Positions 38,278-48,628 are shown, counted from the stretch's first letter. The stretch: 64,000 nt of DNA from Acinetobacter sp. 10FS3-1 (GCF_013343215.1 NZ_CP039143.1:2294001-2358000), one strand, 5' to 3'. Translations and numbers: made by a program. Notes: a model not told the origin generated them from the sequence alone.

Positions 38278-40065
38278 TTAGCGATCCACGTCAGCCATTA
38301 CGACGTCAATTGTCGCTAAATAAATGATTAAGTCAGATACAAGACTGCCGTTAATCACAGAAGGCATTTGCTGTAAGTGCGTGAAAGTCGGTGTACGGAT
38401 ACGGGTACGATAACTCATGGTTGACTTGTCTGAAGTCAGGTAGTAGTTCGATGCCCCTTTCACCACTTCGGCCATTACAGATGCTTCACCAGCAGGCATT
38501 ACAGGACCCCATGACACGCTTAAGAAGTGCGTAATCAAGGTTTCAATATCTTGCAATGTCTTGTCTTTTGGTGGTGGCACTGCCAATGGATGGTCTGCTT
38601 TATAAGCACCAGATGGCATGTTATCCAGGCACTGACGAATGATTTTCAGTGATTCTTCGATTTCACGGAAATGAACCAGCACACGTGCATAGGCATCACC
38701 TTCATACTCTAAAGGCACTTCAAAGTCGTAGTTTTCATAACCGCTATATGGACGGTATTTACGTACGTCGAAATCAATGCCTGTGGCACGCAGACCAGTA
38801 CCTGTTACACCCCAAGCCAGCGCAGATTTTGCATCGTATTGCGCCACACCCTGGGTACGGCCCATGAATACCGAGTTGCGTAAAGCAGCTTTGTAGTATT
38901 CATTCATACGTTTTGGCATCCAGTCGAGTAATTCTCGAACCAGTTTATCCCAGCCATTTGGCAGGTCGTGTGCAGTACCACCAATCCGGAACCATGCCGG
39001 ATGCATACGGTAACCGGTAATCGCTTCCACGATGTCATAGACTTTTTGACGGTCAGCGAACATATAGAATACAGGTGTCATACCACCGGCATCCTGAATC
39101 GCAGTACCAATGAACAGCAAGTGGTTATTGATACGGAACAGTTCTGACATCATGACACGAATACATTGCGCGCGGTCAGGGACAGTAATGCCCGCCATTT
39201 GCTCCACACCCATCACATAAGGCATGTTTTGCGCACAACCACCCAGGTAGTCGACACGGTCAGTATAGGGAATGAAGGAATGCCAGGTTTGACGTTCAGC
39301 CATCTTCTCCACACCACGGTGGTGATAACCGATATCAGGCACACAGTCCTTCACTTCCTCACCATCCAGCTGCAAGATCACACGGAAGGCACCGTGCGCA
39401 GATGGGTGGTTTGGACCCAGGTTCAGGAACATGAAGTCTTCATCGGCATTACCGCGCTTCAGACCCCAGTCCTCAGGGACGAAACGTAAATGTTCCTGTT
39501 CAAAATCCTGCTTGGCCTTATCCTGAATATACGGCGTATATTCAGTTGCACGTGCAGAATACTCTTTACGTAACGGATGACCTTCCCAGTAGGTTGGCAA
39601 CAAGATACGACGGAGCATTGGATGCCCTTCGAAATTGATACCAAACATGTCATAAGCTTCACGCTCATACCAGTTCGCATTCGGCCAGATATTCGTTGCG
39701 GTCGGCATATTCAGATCGCTGTCGCTTAAGGCCACTTTAATACGAATGTCACAGTTACGCTCTAACGACAATAAGTGATAGAACACTGTGAATTCTGATG
39801 CAGGCAAACCGTCACGATGGGTACGCAAGCGCTCATCTACTGCAGACAAGTCAAATAGCATCACATAAGGACGTGGCACGGTACGCAAGAACATTAAAAC
39901 TTCTTGTACACGTGCGCGCTCAACCCAAACTGTCGGGAAATCCTCGAAAGTCGTTTGCACAAAGAAGTTCTCACCAAATTTGGTTTTGAGCTCTTCAATG
40001 ATGGCAAATGCTGGGCGTGAATCAACTGCTGTTGATTCTGGCATAGCAATGTCAGTTTCAGCCAT
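38278..40065 (-). CDS. nuoC: NADH dehydrogenase fused subunit C/D
   Basis: A 595-residue fusion of NuoC (about residues 1-180, ending [21 protein letters not shown]) and NuoD (about 205-595, beginning [20 protein letters not shown]). The D part provides the quinone-site His and Tyr in GPNHPSAHG and related loops. Fused nuoCD is normal in Escherichia, Pseudomonas and Acinetobacter and separates these operons from the split C and D genes of alphaproteobacteria. There is an 88-bp gap to nuoB, the largest in the operon. Confidence 0.97.
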   Translation of the reverse strand: MAETDIAMPESTAVDSRPAFAIIEELKTKFGENFFVQTTFEDFPTVWVERARVQEVLMFLRTVPRPYVMLFDLSAVDERLRTHRDGLPASEFTVFYHLLSLERNCDIRIKVALSDSDLNMPTATNIWPNANWYEREAYDMFGINFEGHPMLRRILLPTYWEGHPLRKEYSARATEYTPYIQDKAKQDFEQEHLRFVPEDWGLKRGNADEDFMFLNLGPNHPSAHGAFRVILQLDGEEVKDCVPDIGYHHRGVEKMAERQTWHSFIPYTDRVDYLGGCAQNMPYVMGVEQMAGITVPDRAQCIRVMMSELFRINNHLLFIGTAIQDAGGMTPVFYMFADRQKVYDIVEAITGYRMHPAWFRIGGTAHDLPNGWDKLVRELLDWMPKRMNEYYKAALRNSVFMGRTQGVAQYDAKSALAWGVTGTGLRATGIDFDVRKYRPYSGYENYDFEVPLEYEGDAYARVLVHFREIEESLKIIRQCLDNMPSGAYKADHPLAVPPPKDKTLQDIETLITHFLSVSWGPVMPAGEASVMAEVVKGASNYYLTSDKSTMSYRTRIRTPTFTHLQQMPSVINGSLVSDLIIYLATIDVVMADVDR

Positions 40066-40153
40066 TGGCTTGGCTTCCTATTTAATACAAATTCAGTCAA
40101 CCTAAACGACGACTACACCCAGAGCGGGTGCAACAGATCATCTGTCGTTTAAA

Positions 40154-40834
40154 TTATTTAATTTCATCCATAGAGCGTAAATTTTTCACAGCAACACGCT
40201 GATCTTTCTTACGGTCACGTTCCGGCATCATCTTTGGCTTATACACTGGCTTAAGATCATCACCGATCACCGCAGAAAGCGGACGACGCTCTAGTTGAAT
40301 TTGGTCTTGCAACAGCATGAGTGCCTGAATCAGGGCTTCAGGACGTGGCGGGCAACCTGGGATATACACATCGACAGGAATGATTTTATCAACACCCTGT
40401 ACAACTGAATAAATATCGTACATACCACCTGAGTTTGCACACGCACCCATTGAAATTACCCACTTTGGTTCAAGCATCTGCTCGTACAGACGTTGAATCA
40501 CCGGAGCCATTTTCACGAAGCATGTACCAGCGACGATCATCAAATCGGCCTGACGTGGTGAAGCACGGATGACCTCGGCACCAAAGCGTGACAAGTCATG
40601 TACACCGGTCAAGGTCGTTGCATACTCTACATAGCAGCAAGACGTACCAAAGTTAAACGGCCAAACTGAGTTCTTGCGTCCCCAGTTTACTGCTGTGTGT
40701 ATTACATCCTCTAAGCGAGTCATGAATACGTTTTTATTCACTTCTTCTTCTAAAAGCGGGTCTTCTACCAAGATACGCTCTTGAAGTGGATATTGATCAG
40801 CATTCGGATTCGCACGGGTTAATGTGTATTTCAT
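40154..40834 (-). CDS. nuoB: NADH dehydrogenase subunit B
   Basis: Holds the terminal cluster N2 next to the quinone site, 226 residues. The tandem-Cys motif [12 protein letters not shown], then GTCFVKMAP and [14 protein letters not shown], supply the four ligands. The sequence [20 protein letters not shown] is the conserved family core. The C-terminal Lys/Arg-rich extension is similar to the E. coli type. Confidence 0.97.
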   Translation of the reverse strand: MKYTLTRANPNADQYPLQERILVEDPLLEEEVNKNVFMTRLEDVIHTAVNWGRKNSVWPFNFGTSCCYVEYATTLTGVHDLSRFGAEVIRASPRQADLMIVAGTCFVKMAPVIQRLYEQMLEPKWVISMGACANSGGMYDIYSVVQGVDKIIPVDVYIPGCPPRPEALIQALMLLQDQIQLERRPLSAVIGDDLKPVYKPKMMPERDRKKDQRVAVKNLRSMDEIK

Positions 40835-40840
40835 CCCGAG

Positions 40841-41386
40841 TTACTCCTTATCAGATGATTGAGCTTGTGACTTTTTCACAAGACCAGATGATTGAGCTGG
40901 GATTTGGCCAGTTGGGTCCATAACCAATTCTTCAACTGAGTTGAAGCGCGTAATTTCCGCAAGATCCATATTTGGCGAACCAATTTTAGGTTTAATCCCG
41001 GCTGCTTTACGTTTGTCTGAAGGTGCCCAGTTCAGTGCGCCTGTCGATAATTCGTAAACCAAGCCAACGAGTAAAACTAAAATAAATATAGCTGCGGTTA
41101 CAAAACCAACCCAACCTACTTCACGAACAGAAGCTGCCCATGCGTACAGGTAAAGGGCTTCCAAGTCAAACACGACGAAGAAAATTGCAACCAGATAGAA
41201 TTTTGCGGACAAGCGGATACGGGCTCCACCTGCTCCAACTACGCCTGACTCAAACTGCTCCTGCTTGGCACGGCCCCATGATTTACCCCCGAGGAGTAAT
41301 GGGACAGTGAGCATAAAGACGCACAAAAATGTAACACCGATCACGAAGGCAATAATTGCCCATTCGTATGGAGTAATGGCATTCAT
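40841..41386 (-). CDS. nuoA: NADH dehydrogenase subunit A
   Basis: Three-helix membrane subunit, ~181 residues, first gene of the operon. The family loop [17 protein letters not shown] and the segment [20 protein letters not shown] are intact. The frame extends to 41458, but the AGGAGTT site lies eight bases before the ATG at 41386 (MNAITPYEW), which is taken as the start. The C-terminal ~40 residues are a polar extension longer than in the minimal subunit, as seen in related gammaproteobacteria. Confidence 0.95.
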   Translation of the reverse strand: MNAITPYEWAIIAFVIGVTFLCVFMLTVPLLLGGKSWGRAKQEQFESGVVGAGGARIRLSAKFYLVAIFFVVFDLEALYLYAWAASVREVGWVGFVTAAIFILVLLVGLVYELSTGALNWAPSDKRKAAGIKPKIGSPNMDLAEITRFNSVEELVMDPTGQIPAQSSGLVKKSQAQSSDKE

Positions 41387-41952
41387 GCGGGGATAACTCC
41401 TGGCAGGCCTATTTATTAACAAAGAATGTATGTATTGGCCTTCAAATACACCAAACACAAAATTAATCCCGCCAATTGTACCTGATTTTGGATTTCACTT
41501 GCTAGCTTCTCGCCCTTAGTCTTTGGGATGATTTTTTAGGCATTTCAGTATTTAATTGGGCGTGAGTGCACTCAAAGCTGCACTAATTGCTTTATTTAGT
41601 TGATTTTCGACCTTCAATTATTTTAACAAGCCTGTAAAAATCCAGTTTTCAGTCCTGACAGTCTATTTCAACTTGAATCCATCAAGTCAGGAAAGTTTCT
41701 ATTTAGGTCTTAAATCGAATTAACTAAAACAAAATAAGTTTGCCACAGCAAAAAGTAACTTTAAACACGATTTGCGTCGTTTAAATTTTCAGCAAAAAAA
41801 ATAAATCAGGCAATTTAAACCCTGTTCCGGCTGCGCCACCTCATCAAGCAATTGTATTTTTTTGCAACACATTCAACAGATTGATTCAGATTATGTTATT
41901 TGTATTTCTAGGCCTGATAATCACATAAATAAAGCAACTAAAGGAGTCCAGT
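41387..41952. other. nuo promoter region
   Basis: About 565 bp between nuoA and a divergent hypothetical gene. No gene-like frame is present. It should hold the operon's promoter(s) and any regulatory sites, but no motif stands out clearly enough to place. Confidence 0.45.
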
Positions 41953-42309
41953 ATGTCTCTACATTTTACGCATAAACCTAATTATTTTTTATTTGCCCAA
42001 CTTTTGATTCGACATATCGAAACTTATATTCATAAACACCCTGATGCCAGCAATGCTATTTTTGACTTACGCGAAATTCACGACCTGTTCCAAGCCGATC
42101 AGGCCTCTTCGAGTATCAACCTAGAAGGCATTTTAAATATTGTTGATGAATATAAAGTGGAAACCATCTCTGGCGACCAAAAACTGATCCAGAATTATAG
42201 TATAGATGCCAAATACAATAAGCTGATGATTGATTTTAATGCAGAACCCTTAGATAGCCTGCGTGATGGCAAACCGCTAATTGAACCAGACGTCACCGTA
42301 CAGGAATAA
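41953..42309 (+). CDS. hypothetical protein
   Basis: A 118-residue soluble acidic protein starting MSLHFTHKPNYFLFAQLLIR, with a strong AAGGAG ribosome site and a strong terminator behind it, so it is almost certainly expressed. The predicted pattern is helical at the N-terminus (to about residue 30), then mixed, ending in a polar stretch. No domain, Cys or metal motif is visible. It is convergent with bfmS and divergent from nuo. Function not recognised. Confidence 0.72.
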   Translation: MSLHFTHKPNYFLFAQLLIRHIETYIHKHPDASNAIFDLREIHDLFQADQASSSINLEGILNIVDEYKVETISGDQKLIQNYSIDAKYNKLMIDFNAEPLDSLRDGKPLIEPDVTVQE

Positions 42310-42329
42310 ATCCTCGTAGCATAAAACAA

Positions 42330-42361
42330 AAAAAACGATACTGAAATCAGTATCGTTTTTT
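42330..42361. terminator. bidirectional terminator
   Basis: AACGATACTGA pairs perfectly with TCAGTATCGTT across a two-base centre, with A and T runs on each side. It separates the hypothetical gene from the convergent bfmS. Confidence 0.88.
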
Positions 42362-42386
42362 ATATCAGGCGACTTAAACACAGATT

Positions 42387-44060
42387 TTAGGCTGAACGCT
42401 CGCTGCTGGCTTCTTCAACATGTTCCAGCGTTTTCGGTCTGGATTTCTTACTATAACGATGGGCCGGCCAAGTCATAATAAAGCGCGCGCCACCCAGTTT
42501 CGGACTCTGATCAACCTCAATGCTTCCTCCGAACCAGTAAGCAATCCGACTAACAATAGAAAGCCCCAAACCATACCCCCCTGAAGCCCGGGTACGACTA
42601 TCATCTAAACGGGCAAAAGCTTCAAAGATACGGGCGCGGTCTATTTCCGGAATCCCTGGACCATCATCTTCTATACAGATATAGGCTTGTCCTTCAGCAT
42701 CCAGCCCACCACTTAGCAAAATTCTGCTATCGCAATAACGTACGGCATTCCCTACCAAATTTTGAATCACCCGGTGCAAATAGCGCCGCTCCGCCTCCAC
42801 CACTATGTCATCAGACATTGCTTGCAGCTCAATAACTTTTCCGGTCTTCAGAGCTTCAGTTTCCACAGCAACCTGATTTAACACTTCATACAGATCTACA
42901 TGTTCAAACTCAATTGAAGGCATGCCCTGCTCAAGCTTGGCATAGGTCATAATCTCATCAATCAGGGTATTTAGCGCCTCAATATCCTTATCGATCTGTT
43001 CGACTTGCTGTAGGCGGTAATCGTAGTCATCTTCATCTGCCATCATTTCTACCGCAAAACGAATCCGCGCAACAGGCGTACGCAGCTCATGCGACACGGC
43101 ACGCATCAGCTCACGCTGCGCTTCAATAAGACGCTGAATATGATCTGACATATTGTTATAGCTGGATGCCAGAGTCGCCATTTCATCATTTCCCTCAATC
43201 GGAAGACGGAGCGACATATTCCCGCTCTTCATCTTGTTCAGGGCATAATTGACTTCGCGCAGTTTACGCTGCATCGGCACCAGCAAACCATACACCCCCA
43301 GACTTAAGACAAACAAGCTGAGCAAGGTGATACCCGCCGCCAGCTGAAATGGCATCCAGTTAAAGAGTGGTACTGGCCCCATAACCAGTACTTCCGAGGT
43401 CGAACCTGGAATGGGTGACACAATGGAAATAGTGGTGCCACGAATCGAGGCACTATCACGATACAGAATAATACTGTGATCCAGGCGTAAACGTCCGATC
43501 TGTTCGGAGTCCAGCGGCAGCGCCTGTACGGTCTCTATTGAAATCGGGTAGGAAAAATATGACTGAATACGCTCAAGGTATTCTTTTTCCTGGCCCGGAT
43601 AGTACACGAGATAATCCAGAATAAAGACTGGCAAAGCCTTCATCTGACGTTCGGTAATATTGTCCGCCTTGATATAAAGATAATGCTCCGGATCATCTTG
43701 CAGCGCTACAACAATATAGGCCACGCTGGTTTTGGCATCCCAGCGCACGACGGCCTTGCGCTCAGCCAGTCGTCGGGCTTCGGCGCGGGTAACATCAACT
43801 TTACTGGCTTCAATATAGTAAATCGGGAGTTCTAATAAATCCGAGGCATCGGAAATCCAATCCATCTTCTGCTGAAGGTTGGGCTGACGCGCAACCCCCT
43901 CACTGATGATATAAGCCATACCATCAGTCAGGGATTCACGATATTCCTGCGCACGCTGATAGTTAATAATCTGTACCAGCAGGTAGCCAAATATCGCCAC
44001 CAATACAACAAGGACGACCAATCCTGCGTAAATACGCAAAAATATACTGTGTTTAAACAC
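42387..44060 (-). CDS. bfmS: sensor histidine kinase BfmS
   Basis: Membrane sensor kinase of the BfmRS system, 557 residues. Two transmembrane helices (about 9-30 and about 235-260) bracket a ~200-residue periplasmic sensor. HAMP (about 262-315) and HisKA with the phospho-acceptor in VSHELRTPVARIRF follow. The ATPase domain has N (NLVGNAVRYCDS), G1 (EDDGPGIPE) and G2 (GGYGLGLSI) boxes. In A. baumannii BfmS restrains the regulator BfmR, which controls Csu pili, capsule and envelope stress resistance. It follows bfmR by about 40 bp on the same strand. Confidence 0.92.
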   Translation of the reverse strand: MFKHSIFLRIYAGLVVLVVLVAIFGYLLVQIINYQRAQEYRESLTDGMAYIISEGVARQPNLQQKMDWISDASDLLELPIYYIEASKVDVTRAEARRLAERKAVVRWDAKTSVAYIVVALQDDPEHYLYIKADNITERQMKALPVFILDYLVYYPGQEKEYLERIQSYFSYPISIETVQALPLDSEQIGRLRLDHSIILYRDSASIRGTTISIVSPIPGSTSEVLVMGPVPLFNWMPFQLAAGITLLSLFVLSLGVYGLLVPMQRKLREVNYALNKMKSGNMSLRLPIEGNDEMATLASSYNNMSDHIQRLIEAQRELMRAVSHELRTPVARIRFAVEMMADEDDYDYRLQQVEQIDKDIEALNTLIDEIMTYAKLEQGMPSIEFEHVDLYEVLNQVAVETEALKTGKVIELQAMSDDIVVEAERRYLHRVIQNLVGNAVRYCDSRILLSGGLDAEGQAYICIEDDGPGIPEIDRARIFEAFARLDDSRTRASGGYGLGLSIVSRIAYWFGGSIEVDQSPKLGGARFIMTWPAHRYSKKSRPKTLEHVEEASSERSA

Positions 44061-44100
44061 TTATATTTATCCTGCTTTTCAGGCAACCAACCGTCTGATC

Positions 44101-44817
44101 CTACATTCCGTTGGTTTCTTTGACGAATAGATAACCTTTACTACGTACTGTTTTAATACGTTTCGGATTCTCTGGATCATCACCAATTTTTGGACGAATG
44201 CGCGAGATACGCACATCAATTGAGCGGTCCTGACCATCATATTCAATGCCGCGCAAGCGTTCGAAAATGTCTTCACGAGACAGAATACGCCCCGCATTTG
44301 AGGCAAGCAGCCACAACAGATCGTATTCAGCGCTGGTAAAATCAACCAGCTCGCCATTTAAGGTCACTGAACGCCCACCATTGTCGATGACCAGGTCATC
44401 AAACTCAATACGCTGTGCCACTTCATCTTCCGGCACTTTGTCGGTACGGCGTAGCAAAGCACGAATACGCGCTAAAAGTACACGTGGCTGTACCGGTTTA
44501 GCCACATAGTCGTCCGCCCCCATTTCCAGACCCAATACCTGATCCATATCTTCTGTGCGTGCGGTCAGCATTAAAATCGGCTGATGATAATGTGGACGCA
44601 CTTCACGACAAATGGTCAAACCATCTGCACCCGGCAACATCACATCGAGGACAACCATATCAGGCTGCTCGGCAATAATACGACGAATTGCACGATTACC
44701 ATCTGGCTCAACTCCAACTTCCAGCCCGTTACGGATTAGATATTCTTGAGTTAAACGTGCAAGACGTTCATCATCTTCAACAATTAAAATCTTGGGTAAC
44801 TTTTCTTCTTGGCTCAT
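44101..44817 (-). CDS. bfmR: response regulator BfmR
   Basis: OmpR-family regulator, 238 residues, nearly identical along its visible length to A. baumannii BfmR. The receiver domain (residues 1-125) has the acidic pocket EDDE, the phosphorylation site in MVVLDVMLPGADG and the conserved Lys in DDYVAKPV. The winged-helix domain (about 135-238) ends in RIKTVRSKGYLFVKETNG. BfmR is a master regulator of biofilm, capsule and stress genes. It heads the bfmRS operon, divergent from nrdA across ~570 bp. Confidence 0.95.
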   Translation of the reverse strand: MSQEEKLPKILIVEDDERLARLTQEYLIRNGLEVGVEPDGNRAIRRIIAEQPDMVVLDVMLPGADGLTICREVRPHYHQPILMLTARTEDMDQVLGLEMGADDYVAKPVQPRVLLARIRALLRRTDKVPEDEVAQRIEFDDLVIDNGGRSVTLNGELVDFTSAEYDLLWLLASNAGRILSREDIFERLRGIEYDGQDRSIDVRISRIRPKIGDDPENPKRIKTVRSKGYLFVKETNGM

Positions 44818-45084
44818 GTCTTGCCTCTTTATTTAATGGACGTATGCTATGGCGTATCCTTTTGAAATCCAATAGATACGATTTTAATATGCTTGCAATA
44901 TACACACGTTTACATTGTAAACAATATCCTGTTCACCAAACTGATACATCAAAATAGCATTTTGTAATACTTATTAGGCGCCTTTTCAGACAAAAGCGCT
45001 TTTCTCAAGAGTTCGGCCATCCTCTCACCTTTACAATAAAAATTACATGAATAAAATGTGACTGCTTGAGTCAAGGCTTTTTAG

Positions 45085-45105
45085 TTATCCACAAGGTTAT
45101 CTATA
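45085..45105. promoter_or_regulatory. candidate tandem DnaA boxes upstream of nrdA
   Basis: TTATCCACA (45085-45093) is a perfect match to the DnaA box consensus TTATNCACA. A weaker relative, TTATCTATA (45097-45105), follows in the same direction 12 bases on. In E. coli, DnaA boxes in the nrdAB promoter link dNTP supply to replication. The distance to the nrdA start here is ~280 bp. Confidence 0.45.
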
Positions 45106-45252
45106 AGCACTTGAGGCCAGCTTTGTTATGCTATGCCTTACCGGACAAGGCTTATACAAAAATCAATAAAAATAGGGATTTTTTTACAAAAGTTCGAGAT
45201 AAAACTTCAGAAAAATATTTAGCAAAATGTCAATATTGATCTACCCTGATTT

Positions 45253-45300
45253 TTCCCGTATCTTGTGTCCAATTAAACTTTAAACCACTAGGTCTTGTGT
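45253..45300. promoter_or_regulatory. candidate pair of NrdR boxes upstream of nrdA
   Basis: Compared with the NrdR consensus ACACWATATATWGTGT, CCACTAGGTCTTGTGT (45285-45300) matches 12 of 16 positions and the 16-mer at 45253-45268 matches 10. They start 32 bp apart, the integral-turn spacing typical of paired NrdR sites, and lie 88-135 bp before nrdA. NrdR represses ribonucleotide reductase genes when dATP is high. Confidence 0.45.
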
Positions 45301-45387
45301 TTATTCCTCAAACACTGTGGCACAAAAATCGCCCAGTTCAAATGGTCTATAAACATAAAAATAGATGACAAATGGAGCTATGCTAGC

Positions 45388-48225
45388 ATGAGCGTATCAA
45401 TTTCAACTCCTGGTCAAATTCAGGTGATTAAACGCACCGGAGATGTTGCCAGCTTTGACGCGGAAAAAATCTCTGTTGCCATTGGTAAAGCTTTCTTGGC
45501 TGTAGAAGGCCAGCAAAGCGCTGACTCAAGTCGTATTCACGATCGCATTGAACAACTGACGGAAATGGTCCTCAACACATTCAAACGTCGCTTGCCTTCA
45601 GGCGGAACCATTCACATTGAAGAAATCCAAGATCAGGTTGAACTTGCGCTTATGCGTACAGGCGAACAGAAAGTTGCGCGTGCCTATGTCATCTATCGCG
45701 AACAACGTGCTGAAGCTCGAAAGCAGCTGGGTGCAAACCATCACCCTACGCTTCAAGTCATGGATGCTGACGGGAAGCTTAAGCCACTCGATTTAAGCGC
45801 TTTGACTGCAAAAGTGACCAAAGCTGCTGAAGGTTTAGAAGGTATTGATATACAGGCGATTGTCAACGAGACTGTCAAGAACCTGTATAACGGCGTGAAA
45901 GAGTCTGACATCTCAACCACAATGATGATGGCGACCCGTACCCGTATTGAGCAAGAGCCTAACTATACGTATGTGACTGCACGTTTACTACGTGATGATC
46001 TGGTAGCCACCGGTTTAGAGTTCTTGGGTCTTCCGACAGACACCAATGAAGGCGATGCGCTTGAAACTTTCCTGAAGAAAGGTATCGAGCTTGAGCTCCT
46101 TTCTCCAGAACTGTTGAACTTTGACCTGGCAAAACTGGCAGCGGCAATTCAACCAGAACGCTCAAACCAGTTTACTTACTTGGGCCTGCAAACTCTATTT
46201 GACCGTTACTTCATCCATTCAGATGGCGTACGTTTCGAACTTCCGCAATTGTTCTTTATGCGTGTTTCTATGGGCTTGTCACTCAATGAAGAAAACCGTG
46301 AAGATCGCGCGATTGAGTTCTATAACTTATTGTCTAGCTTTGACTATATGGCATCAACGCCTACCCTGTTTAACTCGGGTACGTTACGTCCACAATTATC
46401 GAGCTGTTACTTGACCACCATTGATGATGATCTGTATGACATTTATGGCGCGATGCGTGATAACGCAATGCTGTCTAAATGGGCAGGCGGTTTAGGTAAT
46501 GACTGGACGCCAGTGCGTGCCTTGAACTCATACATCAAAGGCACTAACGGTAAGTCTCAAGGTGTAGTTCCATTCCTGAAAGTAGCAAACGATACAGCTG
46601 TTGCGGTGAACCAGGGTGGTAAGCGTAAAGGTGCAGTCTGCGCATACCTTGAAACCTGGCACTTGGACATTGAAGAATTCCTGGAACTGCGTAAGAACAC
46701 CGGTGATGACCGTCGTCGTACCCACGACATGAACACGGCGAACTGGGTTCCTGACCTGTTCATGCAACGTGTATTTGAAGATGCAGAATGGACTTTATTC
46801 ACTCCTTCTGAAACGCCTGATCTGCATGATTTGACTGGTGCAGCATTCGCTGAGCGTTATGCTTACTACGAAAGCATTGCCAAAGAAACAAATATGCTGC
46901 ACAAGAAAATCCGTGCAAAAGATTTGTGGCGCAAAATGCTGTCGATGCTGTTTGAAACCGGTCACCCATGGATCACTTTCAAAGACGTATGTAACCTGCG
47001 TTCACCACAACAGCATGTAGGTGTGGTTCACTCTTCTAACCTGTGTACTGAAATTACATTAAACACCAGCAAAGATGAAATTGCGGTATGTAACCTGGGT
47101 TCGATCAACCTGGTTCAGCATGTTCAAGGTGGGGTCTTAAATCGAGAGAAGCTTGCTCGCACGATTAAAACAGCCGTTCGTATGCTCGACAACGTAATTG
47201 ACATCAACTACTACGCTGTTCCGCAAGCAAAAAATTCAAACCTGAAACACCGTCCAGTTGGTATGGGAATCATGGGCTTCCAGGATGCACTGTACGAAAT
47301 GGGTATGGCTTACGGTTCTGATGAAGCGGTGAACTTCGCTGACGAATCGATGGAAGTGATTTCTTACTATGCCATTTCAACCTCAAGCGATTTGGCGGTT
47401 GAGCGTGGTACTTATGAAACCTTTAAGGGTTCATTATGGGATCAAGGCATCTTGCCGATCGATTCACTGGATCTGGTCGCAAAAACACGCCCAGAGCGCA
47501 TGTTTGAAGTGGATCGTACGCAACGTCTGGATTGGGACAGCTTACGAGCCAAAGTTCAAAAAGACGGTATGCGTAACTCGAACGTGATGGCAATTGCTCC
47601 GACTGCTACGATTTCGAACATTTGTGGCGTGTCTCAGTCCATTGAGCCGACCTTCCAGAACTTATATGTGAAATCTAACCTGTCTGGCGAATTCACCGTG
47701 ATCAACCCGTATCTGGTTCGTGCATTAAAAGAACGCGGTCTGTGGGATGCGGTCATGGTCAACGACCTGAAACATTTTGAAGGTTCGGTGCAGAAGATTT
47801 CTCGTATTCCAGAAGAACTGAAAGCAATCTTCGCAACTGCATTTGAAGTTGAGCCACGCTGGATCGTGGATGCTGCTTCTCGTCGTCAAAAATGGATCGA
47901 CCAAGCGCAATCGCTGAACCTGTATATTTCAGGTGCAAATGGTAAGAAGCTGGACATTACCTATAAAATGGCGTGGTTACGTGGCCTAAAAACCACTTAT
48001 TACCTACGTGCACTGGGTGCCACATCTGCTGAGAAATCAACGATTAATACAGGCACACTAAATGCTGTTAAAGCAACTGCGACTACAGCACCTGTTGCAG
48101 CAGCCGCTCCGGTGGTTGAAGCGCAAAAACCTGAAGCTCCTGCAGAGGAAGAAGGTTTTGCTCAAGCGGCTCCAGTACCACAAGCATGTTCAATTGACAA
48201 TCCTGATTGTGAGGCTTGTCAGTAA
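45388..48225 (+). CDS. nrdA: ribonucleoside-diphosphate reductase alpha subunit (class Ia)
   Basis: Reduces ribonucleoside diphosphates; cytosolic, partners NrdB. The start at 45388 (MSVSISTPGQIQVIKRTGDV) has a GGAG site; the frame opens 93 bp earlier with a TTG but without support. Residues ~9-100 form the ATP-cone activity-control domain, and ~120-225 resemble a second, degenerate cone as described for Pseudomonas NrdA. The catalytic site is visible: LSSCYLTT, NLCTEITLN and VCNLGSINL. The C-terminus ends CSIDNPDCEACQ, the mobile redox Cys tail. The 945-residue length and Pro/Ala-rich linker before the tail resemble other gammaproteobacteria of this group. Confidence 0.96.
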   Translation: MSVSISTPGQIQVIKRTGDVASFDAEKISVAIGKAFLAVEGQQSADSSRIHDRIEQLTEMVLNTFKRRLPSGGTIHIEEIQDQVELALMRTGEQKVARAYVIYREQRAEARKQLGANHHPTLQVMDADGKLKPLDLSALTAKVTKAAEGLEGIDIQAIVNETVKNLYNGVKESDISTTMMMATRTRIEQEPNYTYVTARLLRDDLVATGLEFLGLPTDTNEGDALETFLKKGIELELLSPELLNFDLAKLAAAIQPERSNQFTYLGLQTLFDRYFIHSDGVRFELPQLFFMRVSMGLSLNEENREDRAIEFYNLLSSFDYMASTPTLFNSGTLRPQLSSCYLTTIDDDLYDIYGAMRDNAMLSKWAGGLGNDWTPVRALNSYIKGTNGKSQGVVPFLKVANDTAVAVNQGGKRKGAVCAYLETWHLDIEEFLELRKNTGDDRRRTHDMNTANWVPDLFMQRVFEDAEWTLFTPSETPDLHDLTGAAFAERYAYYESIAKETNMLHKKIRAKDLWRKMLSMLFETGHPWITFKDVCNLRSPQQHVGVVHSSNLCTEITLNTSKDEIAVCNLGSINLVQHVQGGVLNREKLARTIKTAVRMLDNVIDINYYAVPQAKNSNLKHRPVGMGIMGFQDALYEMGMAYGSDEAVNFADESMEVISYYAISTSSDLAVERGTYETFKGSLWDQGILPIDSLDLVAKTRPERMFEVDRTQRLDWDSLRAKVQKDGMRNSNVMAIAPTATISNICGVSQSIEPTFQNLYVKSNLSGEFTVINPYLVRALKERGLWDAVMVNDLKHFEGSVQKISRIPEELKAIFATAFEVEPRWIVDAASRRQKWIDQAQSLNLYISGANGKKLDITYKMAWLRGLKTTYYLRALGATSAEKSTINTGTLNAVKATATTAPVAAAAPVVEAQKPEAPAEEEGFAQAAPVPQACSIDNPDCEACQ

Positions 48226-48236
48226 GCTTTGCTTGA

Positions 48237-48327
48237 CCTCCCCTAACCCCTCCTAAAAGGAGGGGGATCACAGCCCATAATTTGAGATGTAAAAAGCCCC
48301 TCTTTCTTAAAGAGGGGTGTGGGGAGG
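48237..48327. repeat. compound palindrome (REP-like) between nrdA and the microprotein gene
   Basis: Two hairpins (CCCCTCCT with AGGAGGGG at 48247-48266, and CCCCTCTTT with AAAGAGGGG at 48296-48317) are nested within outer arms. CCTCCCCTAACCCCTC on the left is nearly the reverse complement of GAGGGGTGTGGGGAGG on the right. Such C/G-rich elements are often dispersed in genomes and may act as transcript-end stabilisers or mark transposon-like REP elements. Confidence 0.65.
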
Positions 48328-48359
48328 ATTTAGATGTTAATACAAATAAGGAAACCTCA

Positions 48360-48488
48360 ATGTCCCCTATGACCCATAACTACATGTTAGGACTTGCGGC
48401 ATTGCTGATTTCCTTTGGTATTACCTTTTACGTACCGATTGCTTATTTCTGGTTCAAAGTTCGCCAACAGCGTAAGCAAAATAAGTAG
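48360..48488 (+). CDS. 42-residue membrane microprotein between nrdA and nrdB
   Basis: ATG 48360 is preceded by an AAGGA site. The product, MSPMTHNYMLGLAAL..., has a single hydrophobic helix (LGLAALLISFGITFYVPIAY, about residues 10-29) and a basic tail (KVRQQRKQNK). This predicts a cytoplasmic C-terminus. The frame is open 26 codons further upstream, through the palindrome, without a ribosome site. Its position inside the nrdA-nrdB interval suggests co-transcription with the reductase genes. No known NrdAB accessory of this kind is recognised. Confidence 0.6.
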   Translation: MSPMTHNYMLGLAALLISFGITFYVPIAYFWFKVRQQRKQNK

Positions 48489-48533
48489 TGGGGATAGTGC
48501 TGCTGTATAAATTCACAGCATTCATCGACAAAA

Positions 48534-48558
48534 CTTAATTTTGCTTACACAAATTAAG
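48534..48558. promoter_or_regulatory. inverted repeat in the nrdB leader
   Basis: CTTAATTT and AAATTAAG form perfect 8-bp arms around nine bases, without a T run, so it is an operator- or leader-like dyad rather than a terminator. A second, near-perfect dyad (ACATCTCAGC with GCTGAATGT) lies at 48570-48591. Neither matches a known box closely. Confidence 0.35.
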
Positions 48559-48628
48559 CGTATAGTAAGACATCTCAGCCAAGCTGAATGTCGCATAAAA
48601 GATATAAAGCAACGTAGAGAGAATTGAT

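Noticed and set aside
26278..41386. Long opposite-strand frames inside the nuo operon
   Set aside because: They are shadows of conserved, fully recognisable complex I genes.
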